Shown one piece after another: positions 33,556 to 45,100 of a stretch of DNA of 64,000 nt. Under the pieces are notes generated by a model. That model worked only from the letters and a program-made list of their open reading frames with translations, ran no database searches and was not told where the DNA came from. The stretch spans positions 15,427,725-15,491,724 of the forward strand of contig OZ022260.1 of NCBI GenBank assembly GCA_963978905.1, read 5' to 3'. Position numbers and translations under genes: made by a program. Within the stretch, counting starts at the first letter, position 1, and each line of letters opens with the position of its first letter. Source of the DNA: Trichostrongylus colubriformis (Eukaryota > Nematoda > Chromadorea > Rhabditida > Trichostrongylidae).

Positions 33556-34446
33556 CAGGGTGGGGCAAAATTACGCAAACCAGGCGCGGGCGCGGAACTT
33601 TGATCCCTGAGGCGCTTTTAGGATTTGAAAAGCTCTTGCTTGTTTTTATTCGATTCAGTGCAACCTTCTCTACTGAACAGCACAAGAATTTCTTCTTTGA
33701 TCCAGAATGATAAGGCCATCTCCTCACCGGACTTCCATCATCGACCTGCACCTCAAGTATCGAGCGGTTGACATCTCCTGTCGGCTGAAGGCGCCAAGAA
33801 GTCTTGTGTCGAGAACAATCGCAAGGTTCACAGAATTAGGAAACATTTCCGACCGACTAGGACGTGGGAGACCAATTTCTGTTAAGTCAAGACGAACATC
33901 AAGAAGCTGCGCGATCGTCCGCGCTGTCAGTTCGGAAGGTGGCAGAAGAAATGTCGATGTCCACGTGATCGATGGGCAGGATTGTGAAAGATCACTTGTA
34001 ACTGAAGGCATACAAGCAAGGAAAAGAATAGTTTCTCCCTGCCGACAGCAAAAGGAAGAGAGATCAACGCTGCAAGAAAACTTCCTAGATTTCATCGCCT
34101 TTGATAAATGATCTCTCAGCTCATCGGACTTCAACCCACTCGATTTCTTTGTATGGAGTATCCTCGAGTCTAAGGCATGCTCAAAACCCCATTGCAGCCT
34201 TAGTTCCATGAAGGCAGCGCTGGAGAAAGCATAGGATGAGTTCGACGAAGACTACCTCCTCGTCACGGTCAACGCGTTTCCGGAGTGTCTTCGATCCTGC
34301 ATCGATGTAAATGGGATGGTTACGAAAGAAAGTAGTGCTGTTTGTTGAGTTTCCTCTGGAGAGTAAAACGGTAATGATTATTTTTTTACTCAAGAAATTT
34401 TTTTTGGGTGGCATCAATTTGGTTTCCGTATTTTTGCCCCACTCTG
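33556..34446 (+). mobile_element. Tc1/mariner DNA transposon, internally deleted, 891 bp
   Basis: The left end CAGGGTGGGGCAAAATTACG is mirrored at the right end (CGTATTTTTGCCCCACTCTG) with few mismatches over ~26 bp. TA dinucleotides flank both sides (33554-33555 and 34447-34448). It encloses N- and C-terminal pieces of a transposase. Typical full elements of this type are ~1.3 kb, so about a third is missing. Confidence 0.88.
33707..34350 (+). pseudogene. Tc1/mariner transposase remnant
   Basis: The first piece (33707-34111) has helix-turn-helix segments (IDLHLKYRAVDISCRLKAP ... VSRTIARFTELG) followed by DRLGRGRP, the linker/AT-hook-like motif before the catalytic domain. After a frame change the second piece (about 34115-34350) gives SDFNPLDFFVWSILESKAC, the conserved region around the third catalytic acid, and a VNAFPECLRSCI terminal helix. 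The first two catalytic aspartates are in the deleted middle, and an in-frame TAG lies near 34229. Not functional. Confidence 0.85.
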
Positions 34447-34599
34447 TAGAATGCTCTTCTATGAGTATACTACGAGTAATTCGCTTCAGTAAGACTGAAC
34501 AACCATTCACGTTTGCATAAGGCTGGGGGAAAGAAATCTGCCTCGCCCAGGTTCAGGCCTACGCAGAATAGAAAATGTAATGGATCTCATTCATCAGAA

Positions 34600-34690
34600 C
34601 TTTTGCTTGCAAAATTCGAACCCACTACGGTTATCGCTATGACCTCCTTGTGCTCTGACCATAGCGTTAGAGACGCAGAGCACAGTGTGC
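34600..34690 (-). mobile_element. tRNA-like SINE or tRNA pseudogene
   Basis: On the minus strand GTGGGTTCGAATTTTGC is a good polymerase III B box. It is preceded by a self-complementary stretch with CTATGGTCAGAGCACAAGG at D-arm position. I cannot fold a convincing cloverleaf, so a SINE head or decayed tRNA is likelier than a working tRNA gene. Confidence 0.35.
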
Positions 34691-34749
34691 GGCGATCTCC
34701 CCCTAACTCCAGTAGCGTCCATTTTCATAAGTCACGGTAATAGTTAAAG

Positions 34750-36285
34750 TATTTTGTACTGAGAGCCGCTCGCTTATTTTGTTTTCCACAGTTACCTACC
34801 CTTTCGATAATAGATGAAGCCTTACTCCCACAAGGCTTTTGTGTGGCTTTGATTCAGGTCACTGAGGAGTGAGTATGAGGTTGTGTGCGTCCTATCCAAT
34901 CCCCCATAGAAATTAAGTAGTAATATCCATTTTTGGTACTTCTGAGGTGTAGCCACTCTTGTGTGTGTGTCATGTGGAAGATAATAGCAGAATCCACATT
35001 TTCGTAGTGTTTCTTTGCACTGTTTGAATACATATGCGAGGTAAAGGCATGATGCTGTTATGCAGCAAACTGTTCCCGAAATTTTGGCGCGAATACGAAG
35101 GCATCCTTGGTATTTTCATACTCTCTTGTTCAAGGGTATTCAGCTGTAACATTCCATGTACATTCTAGTTATGTCAGAATCCTTGTCCCCCATCCGCTCT
35201 GCAATGCTCTCCCACTTCGCTGCTAACATCATATTCTTTATTCGGTGCTGTATATGAAGGGAGCGGCGATAACAAAACTTTTGCCACCATTTCATCCAAG
35301 CAATCCCTTCGCAACATTGATGCAATAGAAAGTGTTTTCCTGAAACTCTTTTTGTACATAACACGACAGGTTTTCTTTTTTCATCCTCGCAAACGACTTC
35401 ACTGTCAAGGATACGTTGGCTACAAAAAAGAAATGAATACCTGACGCACTCCTTTGAACATGAAGTTGAAGTGCTTCAGTGACATTTAAAACACGTCCTT
35501 GTGGGAGTCTCTCTCGAGATTGGTTCTCTTTTGTGGTGGCTGAAGCGATCGTAAAAATAAAGAATTTGCGAGAATATTCTATAAAAACTGCTGTTTCTCT
35601 CGCATTGAGATGTACTTAGACGCCGCCTCGATCTGTGAAAGAACCTCGTTTTCGGAAAGAAAAATCAACTGAGCTACCTTGCTACGAGCAGATTTTCTGA
35701 GTACCACACTTAATAAATCGTCCACGGGAATTTCGTGACTGTGTTCCATCCAAAATCAGTGAACGACGCACAATACTTCATGAGAAACACAAGAATAATG
35801 AAGAAAGGGCGCGTTCTGAGAGAGATTTTTCGGAAAAACTCAGAATATTGCAATTCACTAAAATTTCCACCACGCGATATTTGCAATAGCCGCTTTCAGG
35901 CTTCGCGCCAGCACGGCGTAGCTGCGTTTTCGGGCAGAATGGCACAGGGAAGTGCAGAGACCACGAACGCAGCGGAGCATGGTAACACAGAAAGAGACGC
36001 GTACACACGCAGCCACAGTCTACAGCCAGCACCGCAAAGTATGAACGCGCCCTTACAGACATAGAAGTCCTGACCTATATAGCACGTGCGTATTTCCCCT
36101 TTTAACTGACACCAACAACGCTTCTACGCGAGAGCATTTCAACTAGTGTATGAGGAATTCTCATAGGGTTCGTACTTTTTTCGATCCTCAAGTAGTAATC
36201 GCTGAATCTTTACAGTGATTTTTGGGCTGATGAGGTCCTAAAAAGCTGTCATTCGAAAAATATACTTTCTACCGGGTAGCAATGC
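34750..36285. other. No recognised gene
   Basis: Frames are short and unsupported. AAATCGTCCACGGGAATTT at 35716 is a solo end of MITE family B. A + frame at 35735-36064 (109 codons) crosses from this fragment and has no motif. Confidence 0.4.
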
Positions 36286-36288
36286 TAA

Positions 36289-36732
36289 CGATATGATTTT
36301 GATATTTTTAATTTTTGACAAATGCTGTTTATCGCCGCAGCTCGCGATGCGAAAGTTACTACGAGGATGCTGAGTTATGGGCAAAAGCTCCGGTGTCGGA
36401 CGGGACTCGAACCCGCACTTCATCCTTTCCCGGGATATGTGCTAATCCATTGCACTACCGACACCACCTTCACCTTAACTCAGCTTCTGAATGGTATATT
36501 TACCATAGCTTATCAGCACTCACACGTATAACGTGTTGAGCCGGTTGGCCAATATCGGCATCGAACCGTGAAGCTGAAAGCTTTAGTGATGATGGAGCAA
36601 TGATGGAGTTTTAGTAATGGATTAGCACATATCCCCGGAAAGGATGAAGTGCGATTTCGAGTCCCGTCCGGCACCGAAGCTTTTGCCCATAAGTCAGCAT
36701 CCTCGTAGTAACTAACGATATGATTATCGACA
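36289..36732. repeat. Inverted repeat with a tRNA-like sequence in each arm
   Basis: AACGATATGATT and TTACTACGAGGATGCTGA, GGGCAAAAGCT on the left are mirrored on the right (36665-36730). Each arm then holds the same tRNA-like unit, at 36392-36465 and at about 36605-36680. The right unit is more decayed. This looks like a fold-back element that incorporated, or evolved from, a tRNA-type sequence. Confidence 0.8.
36392..36465 (-). tRNA. tRNA-like gene or tRNA pseudogene, anticodon unclear
   Basis: On the minus strand 74 bases fold as a cloverleaf. A perfect 7-bp acceptor stem (GGTGTCG/CGACACC) is followed by a TAGTGCAATGG A box with a GTGC/GCAC D stem, a 5-bp anticodon stem (TATCC/GGATG) and a GGTTCGAGTCC B box in a CGGG/CCCG T stem. 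The 7-base anticodon loop reads CGGGAAA. The expected U at position 33 is a G, and the anticodon position reads GGA without the long variable arm a serine tRNA needs. The D arm resembles arginine tRNAs. Being in a repeat and lacking U33, it is more likely a tRNA-derived pseudogene that may still be transcribed. Confidence 0.5.
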
Positions 36733-36919
36733 AATGTTTTGTTTTGAGAGACCTTTAGAATTCCAACAACACCCGTCATAGTAGAAGAAGGAGGGTCCTA
36801 TTGAGAGACGTCTGTCGGTCAACGCAGCGTCTAACCCTCCGTCGTGCGAGCTGAGGGCCTTGTATGTGATTGAGTCTTAAAGCAATTGTTATTAGACCGC
36901 GGTGAGACTTCGCGATTTT

Positions 36920-36978
36920 GCTTTTTTGCGTCTTCTCGATTTTGCGTTTTTGCGTCGTCGCATTTTCGCGGGCGGTAC
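36920..36978 (-). repeat. Minisatellite fragment related to the 9.4-kb array
   Basis: GATTTTGCTTTTTTGCGT and GATTTTGCGTTTTTGCGTC are the reverse complement of the ACGCAAAAACGCAAAA core of the 9433-9866 array. Confidence 0.6.
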
Positions 36979-37149
36979 TACAACCTTGAGTTTGGTGAAC
37001 GCCGCAAATTTGCGTGCGGAGCCGCCATAAAGTAGGATCCTTTAGGAAATTCATTAACATTTCTATGCAGCCAGATTTTCGCACACCCCTAACTCCCCAT
37101 ATCTTCCACCATCAACCCCCTCCCTAATCCCTTCCACAAATCGATCGCA

Positions 37150-37500
37150 CGGGCCGCATCTGCACAAGCTGATCCCCGCTACTTACATTAGTTACTTCGC
37201 AGCTCTTACCTAGTAGGAGCCTTCAAAATTTGGTGACTTGCGTCACGATACACTAAGCCTAAGCCTCCTTACCGACGCCTTCTATATTGAATACGGGAAC
37301 TGTCCTTGCGTCGTATAAATGACAGGTTTCTTGCGGCGCGAGAATCCCTCGTATAACAGGGCGCGCGTAACAAGTGTCGCGCGCGGCCCCATCCACAAGT
37401 ATTATGCATATCACCTGTAGACAGCCTATGCGCTTGCGACCGGGTACATTCCATTAGGAGAGGAAATTCGTGCGTTCGCATTCGGCGCGCGACACGATGG
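37150..37500. repeat. Dispersed repeat G, copy 1
   Basis: CTTCGCAGCTCTTACCTAG, GCGTCGTATAAATGACAGG and AGCCTATGCGCTTGCG recur in order at 43090-43370. The unit is rich in GCGCGC. No coding evidence. Confidence 0.65.
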
Positions 37501-38399
37501 GCTCGAGCTGAGGGCGTCGTATTAATTGAGTGACTATGCTAAAATGAAGCAAAGTGCACCGTCATCGTTTCAAAATCCAGTGATACGGCGTCCATAGCTC
37601 ACACCCATCGCGTTGCACGCTGGATTTCTTTCCTAGTGGCAGACATCCTTTGGTCATTCCACTTAAAGGAACCGGAAGGGGTTCGAAACAAGAGGAAGAT
37701 GTGAAGAAATGAGCATTTCGTAACGAACACTGAAGGTTAGGAGCGATAACCGGCGAAAAACCCTGACTCAAAAGCGCGACGCTGCGGTGTGTATACGTAT
37801 CCTATTCGCATCCAAGGATAGCGGTAGCACCTGACTTCCAGCGCAGTGGAGTGGCCATTCCCAACTACATTAGCATTCACGTAAGTACATCTAGAAACAA
37901 TATTAGAAAGAACGGCACTATTCAACTATCACTACCCCACATACCGTGAGTTGGTCAAAAAAATAATTTTTGCTGAAACTTTACCCAGTGGGGTTATTTG
38001 AGGGCTGATTGCGAACATGACATCCGTTTTTGGCGTTTGCGCCAATTTGGTGCAAATGCACCATGTTGGTGTAACAACTGGTTTTCACCAAAATCGCTGA
38101 AACTTCGCCCAGGGTGGTTATTTGGGGTGCTGATCACGTGGATGACATCCGTTCGTTTACTTACATTACAGTGCTAATATATTAGGTTGATCGAAAAGTT
38201 TTGATAGGGTTGAGATTTTTTTCTATTTTATTTTACAACTCAGCGAGTAATACAGGCTAATCAACAATATAATAACCATCGTTAGTTATAAAATTGTCCC
38301 ACCCAACGGGCAGGTCAGCGATTCTCTTCTCCCAGAATTAGGAGGATTGGGGTCAAGCAAGTCACCGACCACTTGTCCAAGGTGGTCATAGTTGACGAT

Positions 38400-38521
38400 T
38401 TTTTTTTGCTAGGAAAGCCTTAGGGGGCCGGAACAAGCGGTAATCTGAAGGGGCAGTGTCAGGGGAATAGGACGGATGTGAAACCTTGTCCCAACCTAGC
38501 TCTTCCAATTTTGCACGGGTC
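38400..38521 (-). pseudogene. Mariner transposase C-terminal fragment, left arm
   Basis: This is the mirror copy of the right-arm fragment on the minus strand. It gives AKLEELGWDKVSHPSYSPDT then APSDYRLFRPPKAFLAKK, with a few amino-acid differences from the other arm. The differences show that the arms have diverged or came from two different copies. Confidence 0.85.
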
Positions 38522-38538
38522 CCTCACATAGGTAAAGA

Positions 38539-38665
38539 GACCCGTGCAAAATTGGAGGAGCTAGGTTGGGACACGGTTCCACATGCACCCTATTCACCTG
38601 ATACTGCCCCCTCAGATTACCACTTGTCCCGGCCCCTTAAGGCTTTCCTAGCAAAAAAAGAACTC
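38539..38665 (+). pseudogene. Mariner transposase C-terminal fragment, right arm
   Basis: The frame reads AKLEELGWDTVPHAPYSPDT then APSDYHLSRPLKAFLAKKE. This is the conserved region with the third catalytic aspartate of mariner (DD34D type) transposases and the following helix. Everything upstream is missing. Confidence 0.85.
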
Positions 38666-38888
38666 GTCACCTTGAACATGTGGTCGGTGACTTCTTTGAC
38701 TCCTAATCCTCCTAATTCTGGGAGAAGAAAATCGCTGACCTGCTCTTTAGGTGGGACAATGTTATAACTAACGATGATTATTATATTGTTGATTAGCCTG
38801 CATTACTTGCTGAAAAATAGAACAAAATCTCAACCCTATCAAAACTTTCCGATCAACCTAATAGTAGGGGCACCCTGTTCCCAGTTTT

Positions 38889-38939
38889 GCCTAAGCCTTA
38901 AGAAGGAAGGGAACCTTCATTCCCCTTCGAGACTTAGGC
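38889..38939. repeat. Small GCCTAAG hairpin
   Basis: GCCTAAGCCTTAAG and GACTTAGGC close a ~50-base hairpin with AAGG/CCTT inner stems. A similar hairpin occurs at 50554-50619, and a loose relative at about 214-250. Confidence 0.5.
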
Positions 38940-39297
38940 GAAAATATGCTCCAGAGTGTGCAATGATGGTTGTAGGGAGTATTAAATGAAAGACGGCAGC
39001 GGAAAGATGACGCGCTAGCTGTATAAGCCTATAGCAAAAATTAACATGACTGGCACATTCTCGAAAGGCGCTGAACGGGGCTCGCGCTGAAAGTCAATGT
39101 CATGTTCGTGATCAGCACCCCAAATAACCCTACTGGGCAAAGTTTCAGCAAAAATTATTTTTTTGACCAACTCACGGTATGTGGGGTAGTGATAGTTGAA
39201 TAGTGCCGAAAGAACAAAGGAAAAAGTAAAAGGGAAAAACAATTTCATGATCGAAACATCTCCTCTTGGCACCTGCTCAAATTGGCGAGTTTGTGCA

Positions 39298-39478
39298 ATG
39301 GCGGCCACTTCAACTCGTCCGAACCACGTCTGTTCTACCGTAGGCCGATATTACCCCCTTCCGGTGTCTTTAACGGACTGGAACAATTTTTCCGATTTTT
39401 ACTGGCTTGTCGCGTGGAACAACCAAATTGATGTGGAATTCGCTTTAAAGACGGCGAGAGGGCAGTTTCGGCCTATGG
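39298..39478 (+). CDS. Weak candidate first exon
   Basis: ATG at 39298 opens MAATSTRPNHVCSTVGRYYP and stays open for about 60 codons, up to a GTAAGA donor (CCTATG|GTAAGA). No downstream exon with matching phase or known domain was found. Listed only because start and donor coincide. Confidence 0.15.
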
Positions 39479-39599
39479 TAAGACTTTTCGTGTCGCTCGC
39501 AGTTCGTTGTTTGCAAAAATCGTACCACAACCTTTGCTAAGTTTAAAGTGATCATTGGTTTTTGAAAAGGAACACCTTCTTTCCTTCCCTTCCGCTTAT

Positions 39600-39860
39600 T
39601 TAATCATTCATTAGATCACTTAATTGGTGCTGTTTTTTGCTCTACTTGTTTCACATCGTCACGAATGAATGAAATACACCCTACGAGAGAACAAATGACA
39701 CCCCCTTCAGCGAGCAACTCGGAAAGGTGATGTTACAGTTCGAAGAGATGCTCAGAAGATGCGAGGATTATCACCTTTACCCTTGAATGCTCGCTTCAAA
39801 ACGATCATTTCCACCCTTCCTCTTTCTTCCCATCCCTGCCGGTCCTTTTAGATGATAGCA
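39600..39860 (+). repeat. Repeat family E, copy 2
   Basis: Matches 24000-24740 in order (TTGTTTCACATCGTCACGAAT, CGAGCAACTCGGAAAGGTG, then the pyrimidine-rich tail), but shorter because the central part is absent. Confidence 0.6.
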
Positions 39861-42800
39861 TGATTTTTTACTTGACTGAAGGAAAAACAGTCAACAAAGA
39901 CCTGAGACTGGCGTACTCGCTTTCCCAAATCTTAAATTCGGTAGCTCATGCTATAAGTCATGTTGCAGTGTTCACATTAGAGGTGCACCATTTCTTTACC
40001 AATTTGACGTGCCCTTGACGGATCTTTTTCAGTCGTAAACACTCCGTCGTAACGTAAATATAGGCACATTTTTCATAACATTCAGCCTGTCATCACGTCA
40101 ACGATTAGATCCAACCGACCATTAGACTACTGGTTGGTTGGTTACCGATTTTTACGTTTCGTCTTCTTTTCGTAATTCATTCAAGTTCATGGTCAACCGG
40201 CTGACCACCGGTTCTCATACAACAACTACTCGTCTCGACCATACCCATTACCGCGACAGCTAACCCACTTTAATGTGACAACGGGACATTTGCATTGCCG
40301 TAGAGGTTCTCATCGTGTTCTCATTTCTAGAAGGCTCTGTTGTGCCTTTGAAAAATATTCGAACTACGCCACGAAATTCATCATTCATGTATATATTTAA
40401 ATATGTATATGCCTTCAAGTGTATTCTTTATGTAAGCGAGACTTCCCTAACGGCATCAGTGATGAGCCTTAGTTAACCATGTCCTCTCAACTGTGCTGCG
40501 ACCTCCTCATCAATGAAGAATAATTGCCTCTTCAAATGAGCGCAGAGATCCCACCTGTGAAGAAAGTTCTGGATAACGAGGGAAATCAATTTTTCCTAAG
40601 AATTTTTTAAAATTTAGTCACAAACAATATGTAGCCTATCTTATAAGCTGAACGACTGCAGAATTAGGGTTGTACTGTTTTAATGAGTTCCCGCTGAACC
40701 GCTAATCGATGAGTCAATGAGGTAAAAAAGTGCCGTACTTCGATAGTGGTGGTGGCGGTGCTGGTGGGTGGGTGGTGATTGCGGTGGCGAGAAAGATGAC
40801 CTCGTGCGACTAGACGGAATTACTCGTCCGATCATCATTCAATCTACACAATGGTGGTGATATGAGCGTGTGTTTATGTTTACTTGCCTTAACATCTCTT
40901 TTTCCTCATTTTCATCGATTACAGAATCCAAAAAAAAATTATTGTACTGGAGATGGCATTCAGGTCATGTTTAATTTTCAGTTAGTGTCGTGGCTCATTC
41001 AACTTTTTTCCAATTTCACTGGCTTGCTGCGTAGCATTCCCACCAGAAGATAGATTGTCTGGTACTGATCATGTCTTCCAATTACGCTGAGCATTTCATA
41101 CGCTTCTTAGAAATGCAGATCAGCACTTAATACAGTTTTTCAGCCCTCATAACACCATGGAATCAAAGAGCATTGCGAACGGGGAATTCGGTTGGATACG
41201 ATCTCCTCCACACTTTCTTGGTCATAGTTAATTCGTAGCTCTCCGCCTTCATTAGTTTGCCTGTGCTGGAAAGGTAGAGAGTTGCCTGGTCTGAAGCCCC
41301 TTATTCACTTGCTCTAATCACGATGAAGGCTATTGAGACGAAGGAAATTCTTAGCGTCAACCGCAAACCTCCCAGTTCCTTTGGAATCTATCGTGTTATG
41401 AAGACTTAATCTGTTATATGGTCATCCCGCCAAGTTTCGTGGCGGAGCTATTGCTATTTCACCCAACCATTATTTGCCTGAAAAGGATTTACATGAAAGT
41501 TTTTGACGCATTTTAATTCGAGACACCTATGGCTTGCTGATCGTAGGGACACCTAGGGTCCCTACAATCAAGTCAGCCACCACCGTCTCTAGTCAGGTCA
41601 TATATAATATATGAGGACGTAGGAAAACTTTTGCAACAATCTTGAGTTCTTTTTCTTCTTCACACATATTTCTGCGCTAAAAATTGTATCTCAGTTTCCG
41701 AATTTCACGTTGAGAAACAATAATTGCCTAGAAATTTGAAAGGGTTAGCCTCTAAATGGAAAGGAAACGAACCTACTATAGAAAAATCTGTTTCGAAAAG
41801 TAACACTTAATACGTAAATCTACATAAAAGAGTAAAAAGAATAGCCGTGGTTCATCACAAGAAAACGTCTTTTTTGTAGCGGCCGTAAGGATTGAAACAA
41901 TTTAAATGAACTCCTGAGTAGTACTTGATACCCAGAATTCTCGTTTCCCTTAAACTTCGTAAAAAATTTCACAAATATTTCCAGCTTCGTGGCAAATCGA
42001 ACAAATGAATTTCCGTCCCATTAGCATGTCCTATGGTAACTGAATTCATCCAACAAGATCGAACTGTTCAGAGGAATCCATCTGAGTCATCACCTAAAAC
42101 TACCGTAGTAGCCTTGAACATTCGCCGGTGACGTAAGCAGTTGAGCCATAGATGGATGAATCATTTCCAGTTGGCGATCGGTTTGGGACTGTTCGATCGG
42201 CACGGCTGATCAATTACTGAAGAATCATGGCGCGGGTAGTGGCTGTGGTGATGGTGCGTAGGCGGGGGTGGATGAAATTGGAGCGCCGGTTGTATCTGCG
42301 CGATTCACACGATACGATTAAGGGCTGTGCGTGCCACATCAAATGCTATCGTGCTCCTTTCAGTTGTCAGCGATCGAGGTAGTTCGTTTCTGAATGTCCT
42401 TCCAAGTTTCATCACATCTGATCATCTCATCATTTCCTCGCATCATCCTTCGAAGCTTTCTTCAAGCTGAAAAAAAAACGAATGGGTACCTCTCCCCATT
42501 GGGGAATCGATTCCAGTGATATCCTGGAAAATACTTTTTGCTGCTGATATGATGACATTGTACTGCTCCTCATTTTTTCTGTAATTTTTCATTATCTATC
42601 AGAAGCAACTGGAGGAGTTTGGTTATCTGCGACTTCCTTTTTTGATTCTTTTGTGCCATCATTTTTTCTTTTTTTTCAAATTAGCTTCGGTATTGCTTTC
42701 AAAATTTCAAGTATGAGTTACGTCCTCATTTCAATAGTACCTAATGCAATCTTCCGCTCGAACAAGCAAAAGGAAATCCCGTTCCAGTTAAAAAAGCCGA

Positions 42801-42930
42801 CCGTGTCAAAAGTCATTTCAAATTTGGAGAAATAGCCTTCAAAGGGCTGCTGTTCATAAATGATAATACCTCGGCTGACCTCGAGCATTGCTTCAGAATC
42901 TATCATTCTCCCCCTCTATGAGCTTAGTTC
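39861..42930. other. No recognised gene
   Basis: About 3 kb of AT-rich sequence with only short frames. GGTGG-rich strips lie at 40745-40800 and 42235-42275. A TTTTCAG acceptor-like site at about 40975 has no partner exon I can support. This could be intron or intergenic DNA of a host gene. Confidence 0.4.
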
Positions 42931-42937
42931 TTCCGAA

Positions 42938-43478
42938 AATTTTCCATTCAAATGAGGCTCAATGGGATTAAAAGTGGCCAGAATCTATTTCTTCGACCGA
43001 TTTTGCCCTTATTATCTTCGCAACGCGAATATTCCGTTCCAATGGCACGCACCTCTAACTCCCTAGATTTATCGCTCTCAACCGTCTGCTTCTGTACAAG
43101 CCGCTCAACACTACTTAGCTGTTTCGCAGCTCTTACCTAGGAAGAGCCTCCAAAAATTAGTAATTCACGTCACGAGTCATTAAGCCTGAGCCCCCTTACT
43201 GAGGCCTTCCATGCTGAACACAGAACTGTCTTGGCGTCGTACAAATGACGGGTTTCTCATGGCGCGGGCATCCTCTATATAAGAGAGCGCGCGCGGCTTC
43301 TTTCACAATGATCTTACCTGAAGAGAGCCTATGCGCTTGCGCCCTGGTGTATGCCATTAAGAGAGGAATCGTGCGAGTTTATCTCCTCTCAGAATTTTCC
43401 ATTCAACTGAGCGTTAATGGTATTAAAAATAGCCAGAACCTATTTTTTCAACCGATTTTGCCCTGGTTATCTTCAATA
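42938..43478. repeat. Repeat G copy 2 between ~85-bp direct repeats
   Basis: TTTTCCATTCAA, GCCAGAAYCTATTT and CGACCGATTTTGCCC occur at 42940-43020 and again at 43396-43475 in direct orientation. They flank repeat G (43090-43370), which matches 37150-37500. The layout mimics a tiny LTR-flanked unit or a tandem array of ~455 bp with one full and one partial unit. No coding sequence. Confidence 0.55.
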
Positions 43479-43689
43479 AGTGTGTGAATGGAATGTTGTG
43501 CATGTGTGAAATGAAAATATAAAGTATTCAGTGTTTGGCTAGTTTTTTTTTGGAAAGTGCCCAGCATTCTACGTCTGCTTAGGGTCTTACTAACATTTGG
43601 ATGATGCGACTTGTGCGATATGAGTTGGAAGGCCAACCATCGTATGTACGAGTAACTACGTTTATCCTCTGTTACGAATCTATGTACTG

Positions 43690-43800
43690 CTCCCGTAGAG
43701 GTATAAAGCCCGGTTGGTCTGAGTAGACTTTGATTCAGTGCTGACCTTTGAAGTGAGCTGACGAGAGTGTCCCAACTTTCCACTGCACCACCTCCGCTGC
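43690..43800 (-). mobile_element. Diverged SINE head
   Basis: On the minus strand GCGGAGGTGGTGCAGTGG fits the A-box start of the SINE family at 17.6 kb, followed by ACACTCTCGTCAGC. The B-box region is poorly conserved. Confidence 0.45.
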
Positions 43801-45090
43801 TATCTTCAAGGATCACTTGACAGCATTCTGGAAAGTGGTTGGCCGAACAGAAGGTTTGGCATCGGCTATTTATTTTCGCCGTTCATTTCATCTCCTGGAA
43901 CTCGTGAGCTCGAGAGCTTCGATGGTCCTTGAAATCTCTTCGATGACTGATTCCAGTTTGAAAACGTCGCCTTAAGAGGCCAAGGAGCCGTGTACGTAAG
44001 CATGTTCGCCGCGCCACGGAGGAGCCATTAGAGTGACCCGTTGTAGAAGGGCGGACGACGTCGGATAAGTGAGCTGTCTGACTGACAGGTCCGTTATTGC
44101 GGTCAAGTGTTTTGATGCAACGCCAAGGTTTCGATTTTATCGTGTGTTTCTCTTGACGTCTCGATTGGATGTCGACCTAGCGCGTCATTCATCGCTCCAG
44201 CAACACCTTTCGCCGTCACTGATCCGATCTATCCGTGCTCATTGGCCATTTTTGGGCTCACCTTTTTCTGGCGATTATTCAATTACCATTCAAAGGACGC
44301 AATTCAATAATTACGGTAACTGTAGTTCGCTTGGGCCACTGTCGTTTCAGAAGACTTTGTAGGATTACAAGCCTAGGCGAAGATACAGTAAAAAAGAAGT
44401 CCTTTCTACTAGACAATATAAATACATATATCGCACTATGATCTTGGCACAGGCCAAACGTATTCGAATGCGCTAGCGATTCCAGTTGAAAGCGTCATGT
44501 GAGGCGCATCCTTCAATATCGATTAATGCCGCCCACTTTTTCAATCGCTTTTAAAACTTAAGGTAATCGGCTCGCTTTGTGCCGTCTTTCAAATGAGGAG
44601 GAGAACGTCACCTGTCAAACTTGATGTCGTTTTATGTTGGTGTACGGTAACCGTGTGACCGCAATTTTCTCAGTTCTCGTCGCCCTCCCTTGAGAGCCTT
44701 TTTTACGCTCGGTTTGACGGATCGACCAAATTCGCTCAACGTGCTATTCAAATTTTCTGCGTAGGTCCAGCTTTTGTTGATAAGTGCTTATATGGGGCAG
44801 AAACGATAAGAATCGATATAGAACGTGATTGGATTGGGAGTATTCAGTCGATTGCCATGATTTCTTTACTAGAACTGCCTTATCGTCACGTATAATCACA
44901 AACTACCTTCACCGCGTCTAACTGAGTAGTTATCGATTTTCATCTACCCATGGTACCCTATTAGGGTCTCGAGGGCGACCTGAGGTTATTTCGCCTAACC
45001 GGCCGTAATGCTTTCCTTAAAAGGACTGTATTACTCGTTTACTTCCCCTGGGAGAAAATACCACTCAGGCGCAATTTCACTAACTTTTAT
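43801..45090. other. No recognised gene; upstream of the IQ exon
   Basis: This may hold earlier exons or promoter of the gene represented at 45101, but no frame here shows a domain or consistent splice sites. The frame at 44069-44362 (+) is not convincing. Confidence 0.35.
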
Positions 45091-45100
45091 CACATTTCAG

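Larger units (their letters stand above)
38182..38861. mobile_element. Palindromic mariner: two head-to-head transposase ends
   Basis: Both termini are the mariner-type end TTAGGTTGATCG, continuing to AAAGTTTTGATAGGGTTGAG. TA duplications flank them at 38180-38181 and 38862-38863. The two arms (~340 and ~323 bp) are inverted copies meeting at a 17-base loop (38522-38538). Each arm is the 3' part of a mariner. It probably arose by joining two 3' ends, then moved as a unit, as shown by the intact TA flanks. Confidence 0.9.
37913..39208. repeat. Large inverted repeat enclosing a palindromic mariner
   Basis: CGGCACTATTCAACTATCAC on the left and its inverse at the right end open ~118-bp arms of high identity (left to about 38030, right from about 39090). 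A partial direct repeat of the inner arm (GCTGAAACTT..CCCAG..GGTTATTTG) lies at 38088-38150. The mariner palindrome sits between the arms. The arms may belong to an older DNA transposon. Confidence 0.8.
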
